Origin: Lachnospiraceae bacterium
GTDB taxonomy: Bacteria; Bacillota; Clostridia; Lachnospirales; Lachnospiraceae
Length of the DNA: 64,000 bases
Direction of reading: 5' to 3'
Assembly (NCBI GenBank): GCA_021205385.1
Contig: JAJPXQ010000097.1
Coordinates: 54,539-118,538 of the forward strand
Below are positions 25,956 to 34,422 of the stretch, piece after piece. Below the pieces are notes generated by a model. The model had not been told where the DNA came from and ran no database searches. It was given only the letters and a program-made list of their open reading frames with translations. A program made the translations under genes and the position numbers. Numbering within the stretch: position 1 is the first letter of the stretch; each line of letters begins with the position of its first letter.

Positions 25956-28088
25956 CATCATGGGATCCAGTCCCAGCGCGGGATGTCCCTTCTCGGTCAG
26001 GTACTCGAGCAGCGCTTCGGGCTCGGTCGCGATGGTCTCGTCGCCGATCATGTCGCAGAAATTGTCGATGCCATAGAGCTCCTTCGCGGTCTCGTTCAGA
26101 CGCTCGCTCACCTGATCCTTCAGATCCTTCGGCATCCAGACGATGCGCTCTACACCGCCCTCTGCCTTCATGAACTTCTTGGAGGAGATGAAGTGCTTGC
26201 CGTGGCCCATGAAGCCCGGGGTCTGCACGCCGCCGCCGGTCATGCCGGCCAGGTCCGCGAAGGTCATGCCCAGAGGCGTCATGCCCGCGTACTCACGGTT
26301 CGCAATAATCACGCCGTTCGAGAAGGGCTCAATGCCACAGATGCACTCGAAGCAGCCGCAGGAGGTCATCGGGTCTTCCATGATCGAATAGAGCGTCACA
26401 TGCTCGAGAGCGCCCTGTGAGAACTTGTTGACCGCCTCGTCGACGTCCTCGTAACGACCAAGATTCTCATCGATGACACGCTCCTTGGTGATAACCTGGC
26501 AGGGTCCTTCCGGATCGAGCTGGTTCGTCGCCTTTGCATCCAGCCACGACACAGCGCCGCAAAGTCCGAGACGCTCCGGGGTAACCACGCACACATGACT
26601 CGGCGAGAAGGCCTGGCACATGATGCAGCTGTAGTAAACCGGCACGGACTCATCGGTCAGAGAGGTCAGTCTCTCATCACGCGCGTCATAGGCCGGAACC
26701 GCCAGCTCATGGCGCAGCTTCGTGCACTCTGCCGCATCCGTCACGATCGTCACGGAGCACTTGTCGACCACTGCGTCGAACTCATTCATGACATTGCAGT
26801 ACAGCACCTCCGCCAGATCCTTTGCACGGAAGCCCGCCGCGAAGGTATCCTTGCTGATGCGGACACGGATCATGTCGCGCTGTCCGGTGTGCATAATACC
26901 CTCCACACAGTTGATATAGCTGTGGAATTTGCGCTCGAAGACCGGCTCAAAGTCAGACTGCATGTTCTTACCCGCAACGTTTACGATGTAAGCGATATTC
27001 TGCTTGCTGCCCTCTTCCATCGCGTCGAAATCCGGTCCGATGAGCTTGAACTCATGATCCTCGATCTCGGAGGCATCCTTCGTGACGACCAGCTCGAAGC
27101 AGTCCTTTCTGGAACCGTCAAACTCGATCTGCATATCGCCGCGGCGGATGATCTCGCCCTCATAGGTGGAGGCGAATGCTACCGGAATCGGAATCTCTGT
27201 TACTTTAATCTTGATATTGCGAAGCTCAAGGCTCTTCTTCACCGTCGCGTCATGGTCGGTCACGGATTCCAGCGCCCCCGCGATCTGCAGATCGCCGAGA
27301 TCGATGTCCGCGATCACCGGGAAGCCAAGCGCGATCGCGCCTGCGCCCGCGGATACGGTCACTGCATCCAGTGCTCCGAAGGTATTCACATAGGCCGGCA
27401 CGCGTTCCTTTGTATAAGCAAGAAGTCCGGCCAGATCGCCAGGCTTCACATTACCGAAGATCAGCGCCGCACGGATCGCAACGGTCACAACATGGATCAC
27501 AGCCGTCACGTCATGTCCAAGCGGAACAACACGATAGTCAAGACCGATCTTTACGCCGCTCTCCATACATTGCTCGATGACATCGCCCACCAGGAAGGAC
27601 ATGATACCCTTGCTCTGGTAATCCTTCACGATCTTCGCCACATCCGCCGCGTTATCAGCCTTGCCAAGGATAACCGCCACACCGGGGATATCACCCGTCA
27701 CAAGCGGTACGCCGAGCGAGCGGATGATCGGATCCGGCACGAAACCGATGCCGCTGTCCTCCGCATAAGGATTCTCACTCTCCACATACTTCAGCGCCTC
27801 AAGAATCTCTGCGCCGACCGCCGTCGCAAGACCCGCGTTCAGAGCCGCGCCAAGATCTTCCTCATTGGTGATCAGGCTCTTGAGCACGCCCACACAGGCC
27901 GGCAGATCGCCGAGCTTTGCGACCTTCACGCCCGTGGCCGCATAGATGGTCGGAAGGAAATACGCCGTATCACCAAAAGACACCTTCGCATCCTCTCCGT
28001 GTTTTGCGATCGCGTCGTTCACAGCACCCTCTGTCAGACCGGCTACCGCATTGGAACCCCCGTAGATTAAATCTGTCAAAGCACCCAT
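25953..28088 (-). CDS. acsB: Acetyl-CoA synthase catalytic subunit (CO-methylating), copy 1
   Basis: A 711-residue enzyme that joins a methyl group, CO and CoA into acetyl-CoA at a Ni-Ni-[4Fe-4S] A-cluster. Ligands are visible: Cys at about 488, 491, 500 and 510 (in SCIMCQAFSPSHVC and beyond) and the Cys-Gly-Cys distal-nickel site at about 577-579 (SCGCFECICG). The start has AGGAGG. It is the last catalytic gene of the acsD-acsC-acsE-acsB1 unit. The C-terminal half is nearly identical to copy 2 while the N-terminal 310 residues, which in this family form the CODH-contacting and channel domains, differ strongly. Confidence 0.96.
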   Translation of the reverse strand: MGALTDLIYGGSNAVAGLTEGAVNDAIAKHGEDAKVSFGDTAYFLPTIYAATGVKVAKLGDLPACVGVLKSLITNEEDLGAALNAGLATAVGAEILEALKYVESENPYAEDSGIGFVPDPIIRSLGVPLVTGDIPGVAVILGKADNAADVAKIVKDYQSKGIMSFLVGDVIEQCMESGVKIGLDYRVVPLGHDVTAVIHVVTVAIRAALIFGNVKPGDLAGLLAYTKERVPAYVNTFGALDAVTVSAGAGAIALGFPVIADIDLGDLQIAGALESVTDHDATVKKSLELRNIKIKVTEIPIPVAFASTYEGEIIRRGDMQIEFDGSRKDCFELVVTKDASEIEDHEFKLIGPDFDAMEEGSKQNIAYIVNVAGKNMQSDFEPVFERKFHSYINCVEGIMHTGQRDMIRVRISKDTFAAGFRAKDLAEVLYCNVMNEFDAVVDKCSVTIVTDAAECTKLRHELAVPAYDARDERLTSLTDESVPVYYSCIMCQAFSPSHVCVVTPERLGLCGAVSWLDAKATNQLDPEGPCQVITKERVIDENLGRYEDVDEAVNKFSQGALEHVTLYSIMEDPMTSCGCFECICGIEPFSNGVIIANREYAGMTPLGMTFADLAGMTGGGVQTPGFMGHGKHFISSKKFMKAEGGVERIVWMPKDLKDQVSERLNETAKELYGIDNFCDMIGDETIATEPEALLEYLTEKGHPALGLDPMM

Positions 28089-28129
28089 TTTACAATTACC
28101 TCCTGTTTATATGTCTGCTTATATACAAA

Positions 28130-28153
28130 GAGGCACAAAATCTTTTGTGCCTC
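28130..28153 (-). terminator. Intercistronic hairpin between acsE and acsB1
   Basis: An 11-bp perfect stem (28130-28140 with 28143-28153) with only a two-base spacing, i.e. an almost perfect palindrome, 18 bases after the acsE stop. It is followed on the minus strand by TTTGTATATAAG. It is likely a partial terminator or mRNA processing/stability site. Confidence 0.55.
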
Positions 28154-28170
28154 TCCTTATCCTTCTCTGA

Positions 28171-28956
28171 TTAGATCTCCAGATAGGAGTCTGCATACAG
28201 ATTGTTATTCTTGATGATATCGCAGGACTTAATCGTCTCCATCAGACGCAGGTCGTTCGGGTTCACGATCGCGGAGGTCAGGCCGCACATCATGGCCATA
28301 GCTACCATCGCGGAATCCATGATCGGACGAATATGCTTCGGCATACCGTTCGAGTTGTTCGAAAGACCGCCGGTGGAGTTCAGCTCCATGTCGGAAATCA
28401 TCTTGATGCATTCCAGAATCTGCATCTGCTTGTCCTGCATACCCTTGATAACAAGGAACAGCGGATCAAACCAGAGGTCTGACGGATCCATACCGTGCTC
28501 CATGCCTCTCTCAAGCATGGTCTGGCAGTACATCATACGCTCGTCGTTGTCCTTCGCAATGCCTTCGCCGTTGCACAGAGCAATGACAATGGCATCATTT
28601 GCAGCGGCAAGGTCTATGTACTCGATTCTGCCGGCAGCGTCAGCGGAGTTTACGATCGGTTTTCCTTTCGCACGGTTGTAGACGGAGATACCCGCCTCGA
28701 TCGCAGCCTTGTTCGCCGTGTCAAGCGCCAGCGGAACATTGTCAAACTCGCTCTGGAGCAGCTGCACCGCCCACTTCATCAGATCCGGTCCATCGTTCTC
28801 AGCCGGTCCGATATTGACATCCAGATAGGTCGCACCCGCGTCCAGCTGCTGCTTTGCACGCTGGATGATCGGCTCCGGATCCCTCGAGGTGAAAGCCTTG
28901 TTGACGCTCGGCGCCGTCGTGGACAGTCTCTCACCGATTACTACAAATTTTGCCAT
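28171..28956 (-). CDS. acsE: Methyl-THF:corrinoid iron-sulfur protein methyltransferase
   Basis: A 261-residue TIM-barrel (pterin-binding, dihydropteroate-synthase-like) enzyme that transfers the methyl group from methyl-THF to the cobalt of the corrinoid iron-sulfur protein. The segments GATYLDVNIGPAENDG and PLALDTANKAAIEAG mark the pterin-binding barrel strands. The ATG at 28956 was chosen because GGAG is nine bases upstream; an ATG two codons earlier is too close. It is preceded by acsC in the same operon. Confidence 0.95.
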   Translation of the reverse strand: MAKFVVIGERLSTTAPSVNKAFTSRDPEPIIQRAKQQLDAGATYLDVNIGPAENDGPDLMKWAVQLLQSEFDNVPLALDTANKAAIEAGISVYNRAKGKPIVNSADAAGRIEYIDLAAANDAIVIALCNGEGIAKDNDERMMYCQTMLERGMEHGMDPSDLWFDPLFLVIKGMQDKQMQILECIKMISDMELNSTGGLSNNSNGMPKHIRPIMDSAMVAMAMMCGLTSAIVNPNDLRLMETIKSCDIIKNNNLYADSYLEI

Positions 28957-28991
28957 AGTCATGTTCTCCTTTTTGATTATTTATTTGTACC

Positions 28992-29010
28992 CCGCCGCAG
29001 AAAGCGGCGG
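28992..29010 (-). terminator. Short intercistronic hairpin between acsC and acsE
   Basis: A 7-bp all-G/C stem (28992-28998 with 29004-29010) with a five-base loop, without a T-tract. It is one of several hairpins separating the genes of the acs operon and may set transcript stoichiometry. Confidence 0.45.
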
Positions 29011-29024
29011 AGCCATATCACTGT

Positions 29025-30371
29025 TTAAATCTCGCCGGCAGCCTGCATGTCCTTCAGGAATTTTACGAGCTGCACCGCCTCGTTCGGAGCCACGATCACT
29101 TCCCAGCCCGGAAGCTTCGCTTCCACGTCGCCCTTCAACACAGCGACCTTTCCAGGGATGATCAGCTTTCTGCACTTGATCTTCGGCTCTACATTCTCGA
29201 TGATGAATTTCGAAATCGAGGTCGAAGAGAATTTGCCCGCCGCCCAGGACGTCAGAACGGAAAGTCCGCCCGCATCGCTGATCGCAAGGTTGCAGGGCAC
29301 ACCGGAACGCTCCAGCTCACCGGAAACCACGAAATAGGTAAGCGCGAAGTCAACGGTCGTCAGCACAACCGAATTCTCATCGCCGCCGTTCAGCGGATAG
29401 ATGCCGGGCTCCACTTTCATCGGCTTCTGCGGATCGGTGTAGACGTTCTGGCGCAGGCCGTACAGCGGAAGCGCTCTGGCGTAGTTCATCGTATCCATCA
29501 CGATGATGGAACCGTACTTCAGCACGAACATGGACGCGAGCGCGATCTGCATCGGCTCATCGTTCGGCGCAATCTTCGAAAGGTTCACGATCGACGGATA
29601 ACCGCAGGTTCTGTCCGGATTCTTTGCCAGGCAGGCACGGCGCACCTGTACGGTAGTCGCAAAGGTCGTCTTGATATCCGAACCGGTCGTGTCGAGCACA
29701 AGCTCCTTGTAACCAAGCTTCTCAATCGCTGCAGTCGTATCATAGAGCTCATTGATATCCGCGCCGGTCACGCCAAGCACCACGCCCGCAGCCTTCGCAG
29801 CTTCAACCATATCTGCATAGTTGGAAGCGTCCGCTCCATCCAGGATCGGCTTCTCGGCCTTGCAGACCTCGAGAGCAGCCTTTGCAGCCTCTACATCCTT
29901 GCAGCCAAGAATGATCGTCTTGCCGATACCGCAGACCTTCTTCACAGCCTCGACATAAGCCGCGCTGTCACCGGTATACTCCACATAGACCATCTCCGCG
30001 TGCATCTGCTCGCCGATACGATCGTAATCGACCTTATTCACTTCCGCCATCACCGCGTCGATATCCATATCCGCGGTCAGGTTCACCGCGAAACGCGGTC
30101 TGCTGACGAAAGTCTTCTCATGTCTGGCCAGAACAGTCTCGCCGCCCAGGCTGTACTCGGCGTCGCCGGTACCGACCTTGATCGTCTTCATGGGCGGAGC
30201 CGTCGCCTCGGACAGCGTCGCGAGAGCCTCCTCCGACATATGCGGGCACTTGGAAAGATCCACCGCGCCCTGCGCCACCTTCATCGAGAAGGCCATGCAG
30301 GTCGGGCTGCCGCACTCCTTGCAGTTCGTCTTGGGTGTCAGTTTAAAAATATCTAATCCTTTTAAAGCCAT
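29025..30371 (-). CDS. acsC: Corrinoid iron-sulfur protein large subunit
   Basis: A 448-residue subunit of the heterodimeric methyl carrier. The N-terminal [4Fe-4S] domain is clear: TNCKECGSPTCMAFSMK with a fourth Cys in LSKCP (spacing C-x2-C-x4-C-x16-C, about residues 17-42). A TIM barrel and a C-terminal B12-binding domain follow. It starts behind GGAGGAATCATACC and is 21 bases downstream of its partner acsD. It accepts the methyl group from AcsE and delivers it to acetyl-CoA synthase. Confidence 0.96.
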   Translation of the reverse strand: MALKGLDIFKLTPKTNCKECGSPTCMAFSMKVAQGAVDLSKCPHMSEEALATLSEATAPPMKTIKVGTGDAEYSLGGETVLARHEKTFVSRPRFAVNLTADMDIDAVMAEVNKVDYDRIGEQMHAEMVYVEYTGDSAAYVEAVKKVCGIGKTIILGCKDVEAAKAALEVCKAEKPILDGADASNYADMVEAAKAAGVVLGVTGADINELYDTTAAIEKLGYKELVLDTTGSDIKTTFATTVQVRRACLAKNPDRTCGYPSIVNLSKIAPNDEPMQIALASMFVLKYGSIIVMDTMNYARALPLYGLRQNVYTDPQKPMKVEPGIYPLNGGDENSVVLTTVDFALTYFVVSGELERSGVPCNLAISDAGGLSVLTSWAAGKFSSTSISKFIIENVEPKIKCRKLIIPGKVAVLKGDVEAKLPGWEVIVAPNEAVQLVKFLKDMQAAGEI

Positions 30372-30392
30372 GGTATGATTCCTCCTCCTCGA

Positions 30393-31334
30393 TTACACCA
30401 GTTCTTTGATCAATGCAGATATGGTCGCAACGGAAGTCGGATGTTTCAGAATGACTGCGTTGGAACCGGACGCCAGTACAGAAGCGGCCGTGGATACCTC
30501 CATGCCGATGCCGCGGGCTTCCTGATCGCCCCACTCCGGCATATCTTCCTCAGAGGCAATCGCCTCTTTTGTGCTCCATGCCTCATCGGCAACCGGCGTA
30601 ATAATCGGCATCTGAAGCTGTGCGTCGCCCTGGGACAGGGCCGCCGCCTTGACACGGTCCATCGTGGAGACCACGTACTCGAAACCGTATCCGACAGCCG
30701 CCGTACCGACGTTCATGACAACGTTCGCCGGTGCTACGCCAAGCTGAGAAATCAATACGTTAAGCTGTTTTGCAAGGTTGATATCAACAGCGGATTCCGC
30801 ACCGACCTTCTGATTGTAAGCAAGACCCGCGGCTGCGCCGATACCCTTGTAGTTCTCTTCCTTCGCCGCCAGGATCAGGACATTCTTCCCCTGAGCGACT
30901 TCCGCCGCCTTCGTCAGAAGCTCGGCATCCTTCGTCACGTTCTTGCAGCCGTATACGACAAGCGGTACGTCGATGGCGTCAACGACCTCTTTCAGAACGG
31001 TCATGCACTCTTCGGTAGACTTGTTCTCGCCGTTGGGATCCGCTCCCTCAAGCTTCAGGCAGACAAAATCTGCACCCGGCATCGCGGCGGCTTTCTGCGC
31101 GATCTCGGCAAAGCTGCTGCAGCCCTCATAATAGGCTTTCACGCCTGCCGGCTCATTCTCCAGGCCGAGGTCGGAGATCATAACGCCGATCTTCGGCGCG
31201 TTCTCGATCGGCGCGTCAAAAGTATAGAACGGATAAACGTTCTCGCCGCCAATCTTGATCGCCTTCTCGCCGCAGCCGATCTCGACTGTGTTGATGGAAG
31301 CATTGAATTTTCCTGATTTTCCATTGAATGGCAT
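30393..31334 (-). CDS. acsD: Corrinoid iron-sulfur protein small subunit
   Basis: A 313-residue TIM-barrel subunit, normal length, starting MPFNGKSGKFNA. Segments such as GGENVYPFYTFDAPIENAP and NVGTAAVGYGFEYV match the family. It pairs with AcsC to cradle the corrinoid cofactor. It is the first gene after a strong hairpin terminator and a candidate promoter, so acsD-acsC-acsE-acsB1 may form a transcription unit distinct from cooS-cooC-acsB2. Confidence 0.95.
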   Translation of the reverse strand: MPFNGKSGKFNASINTVEIGCGEKAIKIGGENVYPFYTFDAPIENAPKIGVMISDLGLENEPAGVKAYYEGCSSFAEIAQKAAAMPGADFVCLKLEGADPNGENKSTEECMTVLKEVVDAIDVPLVVYGCKNVTKDAELLTKAAEVAQGKNVLILAAKEENYKGIGAAAGLAYNQKVGAESAVDINLAKQLNVLISQLGVAPANVVMNVGTAAVGYGFEYVVSTMDRVKAAALSQGDAQLQMPIITPVADEAWSTKEAIASEEDMPEWGDQEARGIGMEVSTAASVLASGSNAVILKHPTSVATISALIKELV

Positions 31335-31368
31335 TGGTATGTATCCTCCTTAAAAAATATCTCAGTAA

Positions 31369-31396
31369 ATTATAACACAAATAAAAGAAAAGTAAA
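31369..31396 (-). promoter_or_regulatory. Candidate internal promoter for acsDCE-acsB1
   Basis: On the minus strand TTTACT (31391-31396) and a perfect TATAAT (31369-31374) are separated by 16 bases, directly downstream of the acsB2 terminator and 35 bases before acsD. Confidence 0.5.
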
Positions 31397-31415
31397 AGCT
31401 TTTCGCACGTTCCGA

Positions 31416-31448
31416 AAGGGAAACCCTGAAAATTTCAGGGCTTCCCTT
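31416..31448 (-). terminator. Terminator after acsB2
   Basis: A long hairpin (31416-31431 with 31433-31448, one mismatch, minimal loop) begins 25 bases after the acsB2 stop. Its T-rich trailing region on the minus strand is scattered (AAAAGCTTTTACTTTTC). It separates the two acsB-containing units. Confidence 0.75.
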
Positions 31449-31473
31449 CGTCGGGTGATAAAAACAATAATTG

Positions 31474-33612
31474 TTACATCATGGGCTCCATGCCAAGCGC
31501 CGGGTGGCCTTTCTCGGTCAGGAACTCGAGCAGGGACTCGGGGTCGGTGGAAACGGTCTCGTCACCGATCATATCGCAGAAGTTTTCGATGCCGTAGAGC
31601 TCCTTCGCCGTCTCGTTCAGGCGCTCGCTCACCTGATCCTTCAGATCCTTCGGCATCCAGACGATGCGCTCTACACCGCCCTCTGCCTTCATGAACTTCT
31701 TGGAGGAGATGAAGTGCTTGCCGTGGCCCATGAAGCCCGGGGTCTGCACGCCGCCGCCGGTCATGGAGGCGAGATCCGCAAAAGTCATACCCAGAGGCGT
31801 CATGCCCGCATACTCACGGTTCGCGATAATCACGCCGTTCGAGAAGGGCTCGATGCCGCAGATGCACTCGAAGCAGCCGCAGGAGGTCATCGGGTCTTCC
31901 ATGATGGAGTAGAGCGTCACGTGCTCCAGAGCACCCTGAGAGAACTTGTTGACCGCCTCATCGACGTCCTCGTAACGTCCAAGGTTCTCGTCGATCACGC
32001 GCTCCTTGGTGATGACCTGGCAGGGTCCCTGCGGGTCAAGCTGGTTCGTCGCCTTCGCGTCAAGCCACGAAACGGCGCCGCAGAGTCCGAGGCGCTCCGG
32101 AGTAACCACGCACACATGGCTCGGCGAGAAGGCCTGGCACATGATGCAGCTGTAGTAAACCGGCACGGACTCGTCAGTCAGGGATGTCAGTCTCTCATCA
32201 CGCGCATCGTAAGCCGGCGTCGCCAGCTCGTGACGCAGCTTCGTGCACTCCGCCGGATCGGTCACGATCGTCACGGAACACTTGTCGACGACTGCGTCGA
32301 ACTCGTTCTTGATATTGACATACAGCACTTCCGCCAGATCCTTCGCGCGGAAGCCCGCCTCGAAGGTGCTCTTGCTGATACGGACGCGGATCATGTCGCG
32401 CTGCCCGGTATGCATCACGCCTTCAATGCAGTTGATATAGCTGTGGAACTTACGCTCAAACACCGGCTCAAAGTCGGACTGCATATTCTTGCCCGCCACA
32501 TTGACGATATAGGCAATCTGCTGCTTGCTTCCAACTTCCATCGCATCGAAGTCCGGTCCGATAAGCTCGAAGCCGTGATCGACGACGTCGCCCGCTTCCT
32601 TCGTGCAGACCAGCTCGAAGCAGTCCTTTCTGGAGCCGTCGAACTCGACCTGCATATCGCCGCGGCGGATGATCTCGCCCTCGAATGCGGAAGCAAAGGA
32701 AACCGGGATATCGACCTGCGCGATCTTGATCTTGATGTCGCGTGCCTCAAGGGACGTCGCATTGAACTTGGTCGTGTCGCCCTGCAGAACCAGGCTCTTC
32801 GGCACGTTCATGCCCTTCAGGCTTTCCAGATCATTCGAGATGACCGGGAAACCGAAGGCAATTGCGCCGCCGGCACAGCCCACGGTCAGGTCGTCGATCG
32901 GAGCAAAGCCGTTGACGAACGCAAACACACGATCCTTCGTGTACTCCATCAGGCTGTCGAGATCGCCCGGCGTGATGTTGCCGAAGATCAGAGCCGCACG
33001 CAGAGCCACGGATACGACGTGGATGACGGAAGTGATCTCGTCGCCGAGCAGCGTCACACGTACGTTGAATCCGGTCTTATAGCCGGCGTCGATCAGCTGC
33101 TGGCAGATGCCGCCGGTACAGGTTACAAAGATACCCTGGGACTGATAGCTCTTGACCAGAGCGACAGCCTCCTCTTTCGTCGGAGCCGCATTGATCAGAA
33201 CCGCCACGCCCGGGATGTCGCCGGTGACCAGCGGCACACCCAGCTCACGAATCCAGGCGTCGGAGAAGCTTCCGACATAGGGCTCTGCATAGGGCTCCGC
33301 GCCGTCAATATACTTCATGGCCTCAATGATCTCCGCCGCCAGCGCGGTGCCGATGCCCGCCTGGAAGACGTTGTGGAGACGCTCCTTGCGCTCCATCATA
33401 CTCTTGATTCTGCCGCCAAGCGCTTCCTGCACTTCGCCCAGCTTCGTCAGCTTCTCGCCGGTCACTGCATAGTAGCAGGGCAGGCAATATGCCGTCTGCG
33501 GAAGAGACACTTCTTTGTCAGTGCCATATTTCTCAACCGCTTCTGTAACAGCTTTCTCGGCCCATGCATACATTTCCTGCGAGCCGCCAAACACTCTGTC
33601 AAATAATGTCAC
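31474..33612 (-). CDS. acsB: Acetyl-CoA synthase catalytic subunit (CO-methylating), copy 2
   Basis: A 712-residue second acetyl-CoA synthase with all A-cluster ligands conserved (SCIMCQAFSPSHVC, SCGCFECICG). It starts at a GTG behind GGAGG. It lies directly downstream of cooS-cooC, the usual acsA-acsB arrangement, so this copy is best placed to assemble with the CODH. From about residue 310 on it differs from copy 1 at only about one residue in twenty. The first 310 residues are recognisably homologous but heavily diverged (start MTLFDRVFGG against MGALTDLIYGG). Both copies look intact and functional. Confidence 0.96.
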   Translation of the reverse strand: MTLFDRVFGGSQEMYAWAEKAVTEAVEKYGTDKEVSLPQTAYCLPCYYAVTGEKLTKLGEVQEALGGRIKSMMERKERLHNVFQAGIGTALAAEIIEAMKYIDGAEPYAEPYVGSFSDAWIRELGVPLVTGDIPGVAVLINAAPTKEEAVALVKSYQSQGIFVTCTGGICQQLIDAGYKTGFNVRVTLLGDEITSVIHVVSVALRAALIFGNITPGDLDSLMEYTKDRVFAFVNGFAPIDDLTVGCAGGAIAFGFPVISNDLESLKGMNVPKSLVLQGDTTKFNATSLEARDIKIKIAQVDIPVSFASAFEGEIIRRGDMQVEFDGSRKDCFELVCTKEAGDVVDHGFELIGPDFDAMEVGSKQQIAYIVNVAGKNMQSDFEPVFERKFHSYINCIEGVMHTGQRDMIRVRISKSTFEAGFRAKDLAEVLYVNIKNEFDAVVDKCSVTIVTDPAECTKLRHELATPAYDARDERLTSLTDESVPVYYSCIMCQAFSPSHVCVVTPERLGLCGAVSWLDAKATNQLDPQGPCQVITKERVIDENLGRYEDVDEAVNKFSQGALEHVTLYSIMEDPMTSCGCFECICGIEPFSNGVIIANREYAGMTPLGMTFADLASMTGGGVQTPGFMGHGKHFISSKKFMKAEGGVERIVWMPKDLKDQVSERLNETAKELYGIENFCDMIGDETVSTDPESLLEFLTEKGHPALGMEPMM

Positions 33613-33636
33613 GATGTTACCTCCATACGTATAGGT

Positions 33637-34398
33637 TTATTGTTCCAGTATCTCCTTAATTCTCCGGATCTCCTCCGTGGCGGTCGGGCTCACGTCATAG
33701 GGAGCCTTCCCCTGCCGGTCCGCGTCGATCACCTCGGCATTGTAATGGATAAAGCCGAGCAGATCCTCCGCCGGAATCCGGGAGCGTACAAACTCCTCAT
33801 CCTCCGCGCTGCGCACCTTGTTGGCCACCACGCGTACCTGACGGATTCCCAGATCCAGAGCAAGTCGTTTTACATTTTTATAGGTCTGCACACTGCGCGC
33901 ACCCGGTTCGATGACCACCACAAACTGCTCCATGGCCTCGCAGGTGCCGCGCCCCAGATGTTCCAGGCCGGCCTCCATATCCATGATGACCACCTCGTCC
34001 CGGTGAATCACCAGGTTGCTGAGGATCCGCCGCAGCATCACATGCTCCGGGCAGACGCATCCGCCACCTCCGGTCTCCACCGTCCCGAGCGTCAGCAACT
34101 TGACTCCATTATAAGTCTTGCTGTAGGTATCGGGAATATCGCTCACCTGCGGGTTCAGTTTGTAGAAGGTATTGTCCGGGCCTGCGCCGGTCCGCTCCTC
34201 CACGAGCTTTCGCATCTTGGAAATCGGGATGATCGAATCCAGCACGTCCTCCGGAAATCCCAGGGCCAGCCCCAGGTTTGCGTCCGGATCCACGTCCGCG
34301 GCCAGAACCGATTTCCCTTCATCCGCGTAGAGCCTCGCGAGCGTCGCCGCAAAGGTCGTCTTGCCGACTCCCCCTTTACCGGTAACCGCAATCTTCAT
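33637..34398 (-). CDS. cooC: CODH nickel-insertion ATPase CooC
   Basis: A 253-residue MinD/ArsA-type ATPase with deviant Walker A GKGGVGKTT (about 6-14) and the CxC metal-binding motif (GGGCVCPEH, about 111-114) of CooC proteins, which load nickel into the CODH C-cluster or acetyl-CoA synthase. The ATG at 34398 follows GAGG and gives MKIAVTGKGG directly. It sits 24 bases downstream of cooS and just ahead of acsB2, so it may serve either enzyme (CooC or AcsF role). A second, related ATPase lies upstream of cooS. Confidence 0.92.
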   Translation of the reverse strand: MKIAVTGKGGVGKTTFAATLARLYADEGKSVLAADVDPDANLGLALGFPEDVLDSIIPISKMRKLVEERTGAGPDNTFYKLNPQVSDIPDTYSKTYNGVKLLTLGTVETGGGGCVCPEHVMLRRILSNLVIHRDEVVIMDMEAGLEHLGRGTCEAMEQFVVVIEPGARSVQTYKNVKRLALDLGIRQVRVVANKVRSAEDEEFVRSRIPAEDLLGFIHYNAEVIDADRQGKAPYDVSPTATEEIRRIKEILEQ

Positions 34399-34422
34399 GT
34401 CCACACCTCTTTACTGTCAGAT

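Noticed and set aside
31471-33606. 711-codon plus-strand open frame across acsB2
   Set aside because: It mirrors acsB2 almost exactly on the opposite strand; its composition (His/Arg/Leu-rich) is that of an antisense shadow of a codon-biased gene.
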